From positions 1-30,810 of the forward strand of contig CALBHW010000026.1 in NCBI GenBank assembly GCA_937893125.1: a DNA stretch of 30,810 nt. Direction: 5' to 3'. Made by a program: the position numbers and the translations under genes. This stretch comes from an uncultured Clostridia bacterium (GTDB lineage Bacteria; Bacillota; Clostridia; Christensenellales; UBA1242). Under the pieces are notes generated by a model. The model was not told the DNA's origin. It was given only the letters and a program-made list of their open reading frames with translations, and did no database searches. Shown piece after piece: positions 1-6,622 of the stretch. The stretch's first letter is position 1. Each line of letters opens with the position of its first letter.

Positions 1-56
1 ATAAACATCAGTCTCGCTGGTGTGCAAGCACCCCGACTCAACTTCCGATAATATAG
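1..56 (-). repeat. Family I repeat, left copy (cut by window start)
   Basis: Read on the minus strand, this matches 30585-30640 at 55 of 56 positions, so the window is bounded by inverted copies of one element. It contains the same leading hairpin (GTGC-TT-GCAC with a following unpaired A and flanking arms GTTGAG and CGAGAC). The part that would hold the three-hairpin cloverleaf lies before base 1 and cannot be seen. It reads away from the YfhO-like gene. Confidence 0.85.
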
Positions 57-248
57 GTTTTTTGTACAATCAAAAAAAAACTACAAAAGCCCATAAAAGT
101 AATCTATAAAAAAGTTTTGAAAAAAACATTTAAAAAAAACTACAAAAAACTTGAAAAAATAAGTAAAAAAAACAAAAATTTACAGATTACAAAAAAACAA
201 GCGCATTTTAAAAAACAAAATCACCATTAAAGTTCAAAAAGGACTCAT
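57..248. other. A-rich intergenic stretch upstream of the YfhO-like gene
   Basis: This stretch of about 190 bases contains no ORF worth calling. The plus strand is very rich in A, with many runs of four to nine A and few G, so any transcript would have a largely unstructured leader. The ribosome binding site AAAGGA lies just before the ATG at 249. I could not identify a convincing promoter. Confidence 0.5.
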
Positions 249-2804
249 ATGAAGAATTTTCTACAAAAAGCAAAGCATTATCTTATTCTAAATGGCATAA
301 TTTTATCTCTTTTCCTTATTTATTTTGCCATTTTTGGCGTCTTTCCTTTTGGAGACGGCACGCTTGCGCATTATGACGAACTAAGCCAAGTTATCCCGCA
401 AAGTACATATATTTACGACTTTTTAGAAGGTAAATCACCACTTTTTTTCACCACCGTCAACGGTCTTGGAATAAATTCTTTCGGTGTGCTTTCCTATTTT
501 ATTTTGAGTCCTTTTAATTTCATACTTCTTCTCTTCGGAAGGTCGGGAATGCTTCAAGTTTTTAACATCCTTTTTGTAATAAAAATTATGCTTATTTCAA
601 GCGTCAGTATGCGGTTTGCAAAAAAGCACTTTGATAGCCTTTCCACCATAAAACTACTTATCGTATCCTTGTCGTACGGATTCAGCGGTTTTATGTTTAT
701 GATGTTTACCTATTTTTCGTTTATAGACTACCTTATCTATATGCCACTTCTTGTAGAGAGTTTTTTGCACCTTAGAAAAACAGGTAAGATTCTCCCAATG
801 GCTTTAGTTTTATTCCTTATGATGCTAAACTGTTTTGGCGTTGGGTGCTTTGTAATGATTTACCTTTTTGTTATTTTCGCCCTTTTTGCCTTCTTGTGTT
901 TAGAAAAGGGTGAAAGAAAGGTCGTCACAGTTAAAACAATGTGCGCACTACTTATTGCAATTGGAATAGCGTCGCCCGTTCTTGTTCCTTCCTTTGTATC
1001 TTTCTTAGGCTCGGGCAGAAATAGCGGGCTTTCAACGTTTACAGTCCTTAACGAAATGTCACTTCCTAGCAAAATTATTGTCGAAATAACAGAAATGTTC
1101 ACATTTATTTTTTCGATAATTTACCTAATAAAATGCGATAAAAAAGACAAGTTTAATAACTTTCTTATCGCGTGCGAAATTTTAACCCTTCTTTTAATTG
1201 TTTTTGATTTGTCGCTTAGAGCGTTTAATATGGGGTCAATTTTAGGATATTATTCGCGATTTGGCTTTGTGAGCGCATTTTTGACATTTTTCATGTCGTG
1301 CAAAGCACTTGACTCTTGCTTTAATTATGACGGCGAAACGCCAAAATTTTCATCCCTTTATATCGCCGTAATTTTGATTGGAGCAATATATTTTCTATCT
1401 TGTTTTGGACTCTTCCGCTCGCTCACAACAGTACTTTCTTCTCAAAGTTGCATTTTTATTGTCCTACTTTTCTACATTCTCGAAAACTCAATTTTGCTCG
1501 TTCCTTTCTTTATTTCATATGGATATAAGAAAAAAATTAAGGGGCATTTTTTCATAATCACACTTATTCTTCTTATTTTTTCGATTTTTGGCAACTTTAT
1601 GAACTATTTTTCAGGCGGAATTGTCGACTCTAAAGAAATTTACACTATAAGTAGTTTTTCACGATATATTGATAATCACGACAGAATAAAAGTGCGCGAC
1701 TACGGATATTTGTCAATGACGCCAGGGCTTGCGGGTGTTTCTAATGCCAGCATATTTTCTTCTCTTGCGGACAAAGAAAGTATAACCGCGTTAAAAGATA
1801 TTGGCTATATTTCAAGAATAAACAACTCCGCAACTTTTTCAGGAACTCTTTTAAGCGACCTTGTTATAGGGACAAAGTTTTATGTGTATCCATACGAGCG
1901 CGACGAGAGTTTCTTAGAGTTTGTTGCAAGTGAAAACGGGCTCTATCTTTACAAAAACAAAATTTGTCCTGACCCAATTAAAATATTGAAAAAAGAAGTC
2001 TCTTTTACGCAAGACATTTTACAAAATCAACAACTTCTTTTTGAAGCACTCGGCGGGACGGGCGACATTTTAGAAAAAGTGACGCCAACACTTAATATCA
2101 CAAAAGCAAATATCGTTGACGGTGTAATTTATCAAACAAAGGGGAGCGTCACTCCAAGCGAAATACGCGTTGAATATGATGTCCCAGAAGGAAAATTGTT
2201 GTATTTTTACCTTAAAGACATAAAAGAAGGCGCATTCGTTAAAATCGATGACTGCACCTTTGAAGAAAATACAATAGTCGAACTAAATAGAAAAAATGAA
2301 GATATGTTAATCAATTTATACAACTCCGCGTCGATTGACTCTTTTGAATTTTATACAATGGACATTGAAAAAGTTAGTAATTTGTTTGATACATCATCAA
2401 ATCTAAGGCAAGAGTACAACAAATTTTTGGGAAATATTAGGCTCGAACAAGACGAGACAGTTATTCTTCCTTACACAAACATTAAAGGCTATACTGTTTT
2501 AGTTAACGGCAAAAAAGTCGATTTTTCAAATAAATTTTCTTGTTTTATGACTCTTGATTTAAAATCTGGCGAAAATTTAATCGAAATAACCTTTAATAAC
2601 CCTATTTATAAATATATTCTAATTGGGGTTGCTGTTGGAGTATCACTCATTATTGTCGGGACTTTATTTAACCACTTTGTTTTAAAAATATCTAGCAAAG
2701 TTGTTGACACTCTTTTATTTTCTTTAGCACTTACTATTGCAGTTGTTTTTATAATCATTCCTTGCTATGTAAATTATTACGCATTTTACAAATATATTTG
2801 TTAA
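249..2804 (+). CDS. YfhO-family polytopic membrane protein
   Basis: An 851-residue integral membrane protein. The N-terminal 450 residues hold about a dozen hydrophobic segments, an extracytoplasmic beta-rich region follows (roughly 460-780), and two more membrane segments end the protein. The early block FGDGTLAHYDELSQV and the following NGLGINSFG...LSPFNFILLLFG match the signature of the YfhO family, whose members have about this length. YfhO proteins are GT-C-type membrane proteins; in Bacillus subtilis YfhO is linked to glycosylation of lipoteichoic acid together with a CsbB-type glycosyltransferase. No such partner gene is visible here, so the substrate is unknown. The start is supported by AAAGGA seven bases upstream. 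The gene is alone on its strand and is followed after ten bases by a cloverleaf palindrome. Confidence 0.85.
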   Translation: MKNFLQKAKHYLILNGIILSLFLIYFAIFGVFPFGDGTLAHYDELSQVIPQSTYIYDFLEGKSPLFFTTVNGLGINSFGVLSYFILSPFNFILLLFGRSGMLQVFNILFVIKIMLISSVSMRFAKKHFDSLSTIKLLIVSLSYGFSGFMFMMFTYFSFIDYLIYMPLLVESFLHLRKTGKILPMALVLFLMMLNCFGVGCFVMIYLFVIFALFAFLCLEKGERKVVTVKTMCALLIAIGIASPVLVPSFVSFLGSGRNSGLSTFTVLNEMSLPSKIIVEITEMFTFIFSIIYLIKCDKKDKFNNFLIACEILTLLLIVFDLSLRAFNMGSILGYYSRFGFVSAFLTFFMSCKALDSCFNYDGETPKFSSLYIAVILIGAIYFLSCFGLFRSLTTVLSSQSCIFIVLLFYILENSILLVPFFISYGYKKKIKGHFFIITLILLIFSIFGNFMNYFSGGIVDSKEIYTISSFSRYIDNHDRIKVRDYGYLSMTPGLAGVSNASIFSSLADKESITALKDIGYISRINNSATFSGTLLSDLVIGTKFYVYPYERDESFLEFVASENGLYLYKNKICPDPIKILKKEVSFTQDILQNQQLLFEALGGTGDILEKVTPTLNITKANIVDGVIYQTKGSVTPSEIRVEYDVPEGKLLYFYLKDIKEGAFVKIDDCTFEENTIVELNRKNEDMLINLYNSASIDSFEFYTMDIEKVSNLFDTSSNLRQEYNKFLGNIRLEQDETVILPYTNIKGYTVLVNGKKVDFSNKFSCFMTLDLKSGENLIEITFNNPIYKYILIGVAVGVSLIIVGTLFNHFVLKISSKVVDTLLFSLALTIAVVFIIIPCYVNYYAFYKYIC

Positions 2805-2813
2805 TATACAACA

Positions 2814-2906
2814 AGTGGCGGGGCATTCAAAAATTTAAACTTTGTTTAAATTTTGGGCGTTCCGCCCCTTTTTGCGCCTTCGCGCAAAAAGAGAATGTCC
2901 CGCACT
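2814..2906 (+). repeat. Family II cloverleaf palindrome (three hairpins in a closing stem)
   Basis: Bases 2814-2828 pair with 2893-2906 (14 base pairs, one G-T, one bulged G). Inside are three hairpins that abut almost without unpaired bases: 2830-2840 with 2844-2854 (11 bp, loop TTT), 2855-2859 with 2863-2867 (GGGCG/CGCCC) and 2868-2877 with 2882-2891 (CTTTTTGCGC/GCGCAAAAAG, loop CTTC). The same layout and related sequence (GGCATTyAAAAATTT...) occur on the minus strand at 26675-26803. It lies ten bases after the stop of the YfhO-like gene, before the convergent glmM. There is no long U-run, so it is not a simple terminator. Confidence 0.8.
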
Positions 2907-2948
2907 CTAACCTTTAACATAAAACAAACCACAAAAAATTATTCATAA

Positions 2949-3013
2949 AAAAACTATTGAAAGGGCTTTGAAGCAAAACTTACGCGACTTGTTTTCTTCT
3001 CTCAATAGTTTTT
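2949..3013 (-). terminator. Long hairpin, probable glmM terminator
   Basis: A perfect 12-bp stem (2949-2960 AAAAACTATTGA with 3002-3013) closes an inner stem GAAG-AAAAC/GTTTT-CTTC. Read on the minus strand it is followed by seven T, fitting termination of the glmU-glmM transcript. Two more small palindromes lie between it and glmM (3019-3036, TTTTGT/ACAAAA; 3040-3072, imperfect), so the whole 270-base gap is structured. Confidence 0.6.
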
Positions 3014-3073
3014 ATTTCTTATTTTGTTTTTACAAAACAACTTTAATATTTAAATTGTTTTAATATTAAGTGC

Positions 3074-4390
3074 CTATTTTTGCCCCCTATCGACATTGTG
3101 GACAACACTTTCAATTTCTTTTGCGTATTTTGTCGCAACATCTTCATTTTTGCATTCGACCATAATTCGAATCTTAGGCTCTGTCCCCGAAACTCTCACC
3201 ATAACGCGTGCCGAATCGCCAAGGGCTTTTTCAACTTCTTCAATTTTATTTGTCAAAAGTCCATTGTTAATAATCTTCATTTTATCTGCCACGACACAAT
3301 CAATATTCGCTTGTGGATAAAGGTGAGCAAATGATAGTTCGCTTATTTTCTTGCCTGACTTTTTCATCATTTCGGCAAGTTTAATGCCCGTTAAAATTCC
3401 GTCACCCGTGCTCGCGTAGTCGCGGAAAATGATATGCCCAGACTTTTCGCCACCTAGGGACAAATTTTCTTCTTCCATTTTTGCAATGACATATTTGTCG
3501 CCGATGTCGGTTCTAATAAGTTCAATTCCTTCACTTCTTAAATCTTCTTCAAGTCCCTTATTTGTGTGCCTTGTTCCAACGACCTTATTGTCGCGCAACT
3601 TTCCTTGTTTTTTAAAATATTTTGCGAGCATAAAAATGATTACATCACCGTCAATAATTTCGCCCTTTTCGTCGCACGCAATAATTCTGTCCGCGTCGCC
3701 ATCAAATGAAAATCCCACATCGACGCCGTATTTTTTTACAAGACGCGCCATTTCTTCTGGGCAAGTCGACCCGCATTTTTGATTGATTTTTTCGCCGTCG
3801 TTCCTATTATGAACGGCTATTACTTCCGCCCCAAGTTCGCGAAAAACCTTTGGTGCGATTTTATATGACGCGCCGTTTGCGCAATCAAGCAAAATTTTTA
3901 GTCCTTTCAAATCACAATCCGCAAGCTCTACCAAATATTTTTCATAAAGTCTAACAAGCGAAAATTTTTGTTCGTACTTTCCAATTAGCGGAAACTCGTT
4001 ATGTTTTTGTCTTACAAATTTCCTTTCAAGCGCGTCCTCTCTATCGTCGCCAAGTTTGACACCAGTGCTATCAAAAATTTTAATTCCGTTATATTGTGGT
4101 GGGTTGTGCGACGCACTGACGACCACGCCGTAATCTTTATGAAGAGCTTTTGTTATGTACGAAATCCCAGGTGTCGTGCATACGCCAATGTCCAAAATGT
4201 CCGCTCCCGCGCTCATAACTCCCGAAGAAAATGACGATGTCAAAAATTCTCTTGTTGTCCTTGTATCCCCGCCAATAATTAACTTTTGACCTTTTTCCGC
4301 CAACGCGTTACCGCACTTAAATGCCAAGTCCGCCGTCAAAAATTCATTTACAACACCCCTTATGCCGTCTGTTCCAAAAAATATCCCCAT
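3074..4390 (-). CDS. glmM: Phosphoglucosamine mutase GlmM
   Basis: A 438-residue member of the alpha-D-phosphohexomutase family. It converts glucosamine-6-phosphate to glucosamine-1-phosphate on the route to UDP-GlcNAc for peptidoglycan. Visible motifs: FFGTDGIRG at the N-terminus, SASHNP near residue 92-97 with Ser94 as the expected phosphorylated residue, the metal-binding loop DGDADR, the sugar-binding GGEKSGHI and the C-terminal phosphate-binding RVSGTEPKIR. Length is normal for the family. Its ATG overlaps the stop of the upstream GlmU-like gene by one base (TAATG), which suggests translational coupling. The two genes act in consecutive steps, mutase then acetyltransferase, although gene order is the reverse. 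A strong hairpin follows at 2949-3013. Confidence 0.95.
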   Translation of the reverse strand: MGIFFGTDGIRGVVNEFLTADLAFKCGNALAEKGQKLIIGGDTRTTREFLTSSFSSGVMSAGADILDIGVCTTPGISYITKALHKDYGVVVSASHNPPQYNGIKIFDSTGVKLGDDREDALERKFVRQKHNEFPLIGKYEQKFSLVRLYEKYLVELADCDLKGLKILLDCANGASYKIAPKVFRELGAEVIAVHNRNDGEKINQKCGSTCPEEMARLVKKYGVDVGFSFDGDADRIIACDEKGEIIDGDVIIFMLAKYFKKQGKLRDNKVVGTRHTNKGLEEDLRSEGIELIRTDIGDKYVIAKMEEENLSLGGEKSGHIIFRDYASTGDGILTGIKLAEMMKKSGKKISELSFAHLYPQANIDCVVADKMKIINNGLLTNKIEEVEKALGDSARVMVRVSGTEPKIRIMVECKNEDVATKYAKEIESVVHNVDRGQK

Positions 4391-5031
4391 TATTTTGACT
4401 CCTTTTTATATTTTTTTGCGTAGTCGTGTTTGACCGTTTCGCGCGACCTTCCAATAACAAAATCGTATGGCAAGGTGTCTGTTGTAACCGTTGTTCCCGC
4501 ACAAATGTATGTCTCGCTTGCAATGTTTACTGGTGCTATTACGTTGACATTGCTACCAATAAAGCAGTTGTTCCCGATATGCGAACGCGACTTTGTTTTG
4601 CCGTTATAGTTTACAAAAATTGCCCCGCATCCGACATTACAGTTGTCACCCAAATCAGTGTCGCCGATGTAGGCTAGGTGGCTAGCCTTGCTTCCTTTCC
4701 CAAGCGTAGAATTTTTAATTTCAACAAAATTCCCCACTTTGCAATTGTCCCCGACGCGCGAATTAGGTCTCAGCCTTGAAAAAGGTCCAACCGACACATT
4801 TTCGCCTATGACGCTATCTTGCATATAACTATAATCAACAACACTCCCCGCGCCAATTGTACAATTTTCTATGTAGTTGTTAGGCTTAATTACAACATTG
4901 TCACCAATTTTTGTGTCGCCTTTTATAATGTTGTTTTGATAAATAACAACATTTTCGCCAAATTCGACGCTATCATCTATAAAAACTGACCCGCGCCCAA
5001 AAATTTTAGGTTTATTTTTCTTAATTTTCAT
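4390..5031 (-). CDS. Stand-alone GlmU C-terminal-type acetyltransferase (left-handed beta-helix)
   Basis: About 213 residues made almost entirely of hexapeptide repeats (for example IGDNVV, IGENVS, VGDNCK). It aligns by eye with the C-terminal half of GlmU: GPFSRLRPNSRVGDNCKVGN, then VEIKNSTLGKGSKASHLAYIGD, then a VNYNGK segment. The His and Tyr of SKASHLAY are the expected catalytic and substrate residues of glucosamine-1-phosphate acetyltransferase. The N-terminal uridyltransferase domain of normal GlmU (about 230 residues) is absent, so UDP-GlcNAc formation would need a separate pyrophosphorylase elsewhere. I chose the start at 5031 because AAAAAGGAG lies six bases upstream; an in-frame upstream ATG at 5067 lacks such a site. 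The stop overlaps the glmM start. Confidence 0.85.
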   Translation of the reverse strand: MKIKKNKPKIFGRGSVFIDDSVEFGENVVIYQNNIIKGDTKIGDNVVIKPNNYIENCTIGAGSVVDYSYMQDSVIGENVSVGPFSRLRPNSRVGDNCKVGNFVEIKNSTLGKGSKASHLAYIGDTDLGDNCNVGCGAIFVNYNGKTKSRSHIGNNCFIGSNVNVIAPVNIASETYICAGTTVTTDTLPYDFVIGRSRETVKHDYAKKYKKESK

Positions 5032-5142
5032 ATATTTCTCCTTTTTCCTATATGAATAACCACCCATTTTTGTGATACTCGCCTTTCTACAAAAGTTAAA
5101 ATATATAATTTAATATACCTATTTTTCTTCATTTTTCCAAAT

Positions 5143-5168
5143 AAAAAAGCCCCATTAAGGGACTTTTT
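5143..5168 (-). terminator. Rho-independent terminator after tRNA-Ser
   Basis: Read on the minus strand, AAAAAGTCCC pairs with GGGGCTTTTT (one G-T) around a five-base loop and runs into six T. It lies directly after the tRNA gene and separates it from glmU-glmM. Confidence 0.85.
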
Positions 5169-5176
5169 AAAAAAAA

Positions 5177-5264
5177 TGGCGGAGAACACAGGATTCGAAC
5201 CTGCGGAGGCTTTCACCTCAACGGTTTTCAAGACCGCCGCTTTAAACCGCTCAGCCAATTCTCC
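5177..5264 (-). tRNA. tRNA-Ser (anticodon UGA)
   Basis: The minus strand folds as a class II tRNA: acceptor GGAGAAT/GTTCTCC, D arm around TGGCTGAGCGG, anticodon loop CTTGAAA giving UGA, a long variable arm as expected for serine, and T loop GGTTCGAATCC. The discriminator is G, and CCA is encoded (5177-5179). It decodes UCA-type serine codons. It has its own promoter and terminator. Confidence 0.97.
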
Positions 5265-5275
5265 GTACGATAATT

Positions 5276-5303
5276 ATTATACTGATTTGATTTAAAATTG
5301 CAA
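5276..5303 (-). promoter_or_regulatory. Sigma-A promoter of tRNA-Ser
   Basis: On the minus strand, TTGCAA (5303-5298) and a perfect TATAAT (5281-5276) are separated by 16 bases, placing the transcription start about five to ten bases before the tRNA. Confidence 0.7.
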
Positions 5304-5531
5304 GTAATTTTTGAAGTATTTTTTTTAATAAAATAATCATATGTTTTTTCGCAATTTTTACAAGACCCTTTTTAACGCATAATAAAAAGTTTTACCATTA
5401 ACTGTAAATCTATGCGACCAAAAGACGAAACAAGTTTAATCACAAAAAAAACAGTCCTCTTTTAACCTTTTTGTTTCATAACCACAAAATGTGTTTAAAC
5501 TAAATCAATTTGCTTTTAAAATATAGAAAAA
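5304..5531. other. Intergenic region without a recognised gene
   Basis: About 230 AT-rich bases between the tRNA-Ser promoter and a small ORF. I see no coding frame with a ribosome binding site, no RNA gene and no strong hairpin. Confidence 0.5.
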
Positions 5532-5765
5532 TCATCTATTTAGATATAAAATGACAAAAGGAAAAATCCACCAAAATGGGAGTCGCGACTCTGGGACTCG
5601 CGTGGGCAAATTTTCTCTTCTTATGTAATCGACAATAATGGGTTTATTTGGATAAAATGGTTTAAGGATTGTGGACACAACATTGCTATCCTTATTCAAA
5701 ATATTTGTTGTTCCGTCGGGCAAAAATTGATAATATCTTATTGATGCTTCATTATGCAACTCCAT
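5532..5765 (-). CDS. Small hypothetical protein (77 aa)
   Basis: A 77-residue ORF with a good ribosome binding site (AAAGGAG, six bases before the ATG), which is the main reason to call it. I do not recognise the sequence (MELHNEASIRYYQFLPDG...). The N-terminal 50 residues look like a normal soluble protein. The C-terminal 25 residues run through GC-rich palindromic DNA near 5575-5606 (GAGTCGCGACTC with flanking GACTCGCG and CCAC/GTGG) and become hydrophobic, so the tail may be a read-through of a structured element or the result of a frame change. It is divergent from the DUF11 gene at 5926 and shares a 160-base intergenic region with it. Confidence 0.45.
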   Translation of the reverse strand: MELHNEASIRYYQFLPDGTTNILNKDSNVVSTILKPFYPNKPIIVDYIRRENLPTRVPESRLPFWWIFPFVILYLNR

Positions 5766-5844
5766 AATTTACTCCTTTGTACATTATCATTGTATTTTTT
5801 GTGCGACAAAATGTGATAACTCTAATTTTATAATATTTCTAATC

Positions 5845-5872
5845 ACAATTAAAAACTATTTTTCATACTATA
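5845..5872 (+). promoter_or_regulatory. Sigma-K-like promoter before the DUF11 gene
   Basis: CATACTATA at 5864-5872 fits the sigma-K -10 consensus CATAnnnTA exactly, and an AC at 5845-5846 lies 17 bases upstream, where sigma-K promoters carry AC. No good sigma-A promoter is seen in this gap. The motif is short and AT-rich, so chance is a real alternative. Confidence 0.35.
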
Positions 5873-5897
5873 CAGTAGATTTACTCTACAAAAAGCC

Positions 5898-5911
5898 TTG
5901 TTTTAAAACAA
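5898..5911. repeat. Perfect 14-bp palindrome before the DUF11 gene
   Basis: TTGTTTTAAAACAA lies just upstream of the ribosome binding site (AGGAG at 5916-5920). It could be an operator or a small leader hairpin; nothing in the sequence decides between these. Confidence 0.4.
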
Positions 5912-5925
5912 TAATAGGAGAAAAT

Positions 5926-6315
5926 ATGGCACAAACTTTAACAAATCAAGTAGACATCGCGGGACAATACGGCAATCCAGCGTCTGCAATAAATTTTTCT
6001 AGCACACCCGTCTCAACAACAATAGTGTCGAATTTGACCGTAACAAAATCGGCAGACAAAACAAATTGGGTTGACGGACCACTAACATATACAGTCATTG
6101 TCACAAACAACTCAGGTAGCGCGCCTTCAAATGGAACATTAACAGACAAGATTGACACAACGCTTGTCGACTTTAACGAAACCTACGGAGTACAACTTGA
6201 CGGCTCAACCTATGAAACCTACACATATTCGTCAGGCAACCTTCAAATTACATTGCCAGACCTTGACGACGGCAAAACAACAACCATCACATTCCAAGTA
6301 ACTAGAAAAAGTTAA
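5926..6315 (+). CDS. DUF11-domain protein without signal peptide
   Basis: A 129-residue protein. After about 35 residues (MAQTLTNQVDIAGQYG...) it carries one DUF11 beta-sandwich repeat: LTVTKSADKTNWVDGPLTYT, then VIVTNNSG, then LTDKIDTTLVDFN. DUF11 repeats are Ig-like modules of bacterial surface and extracellular proteins. There is no signal peptide, membrane segment or sorting motif, so if it reaches a surface it does so by another route, for example assembly on the spore from the mother cell. The start is supported by AGGAG five bases upstream, a sigma-K-like promoter lies at 5845-5872, and a terminator follows at 6430. Function is unknown. Confidence 0.8.
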   Translation: MAQTLTNQVDIAGQYGNPASAINFSSTPVSTTIVSNLTVTKSADKTNWVDGPLTYTVIVTNNSGSAPSNGTLTDKIDTTLVDFNETYGVQLDGSTYETYTYSSGNLQITLPDLDDGKTTTITFQVTRKS

Positions 6316-6622
6316 AATTATAGTTTTACACAATATTCTAAACTAAAGTTTTAATTTAAAATTTGTAAATTTAAAAGTCAGTTGATAAAAATTTTTATTA
6401 AACATTTTTAAAATGTTTAAACTCAAAATGGAGACTACAAATCTCCTTTTTTTATTTGGAACTAATTGCACTCAATATTTACTCACATTTTTATTTAAAA
6501 AGTGGATAAATTTTTAAAAAAGTAAAATATATTTATTTTTATCCACATTTTAAAAATTCATTTTTAGATAGCCTTAAAACTCATTTTACTATTTAAAAAG
6601 GCTTCTATTTTAAATGTGTCTT
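6316..6622. other. Convergent intergenic region with several hairpins
   Basis: About 300 AT-rich bases between the DUF11 gene and the oppositely oriented beta-helix gene. It holds the terminator at 6430-6453, a small palindrome AACATTTT/AAAATGTT near 6400-6417, an inverted pair GTGGATAAA (6502-6510) and TTTATCCAC (6538-6546), and AGCCTT/AAGGCT at about 6571-6603 that may end the beta-helix transcript. No gene is seen. Confidence 0.5.
6430..6453 (+). terminator. Rho-independent terminator of the DUF11 gene
   Basis: GGAGA (6430-6434) pairs with TCTCC (6442-6446), followed by seven T. Confidence 0.75.

Noticed and set aside
5028..5258. 76-residue minus-strand ORF
   Set aside because: It runs through tRNA-Ser and its terminator; no coding evidence.
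6501..6547. Second inverted pair of DnaA-box-like sequences, possible origin of replication
   Set aside because: It forms a plain AT-rich hairpin between convergent genes, and similar ATCCACA hairpins serve as a terminator at 13022-13060; no box cluster or dnaA gene is present.
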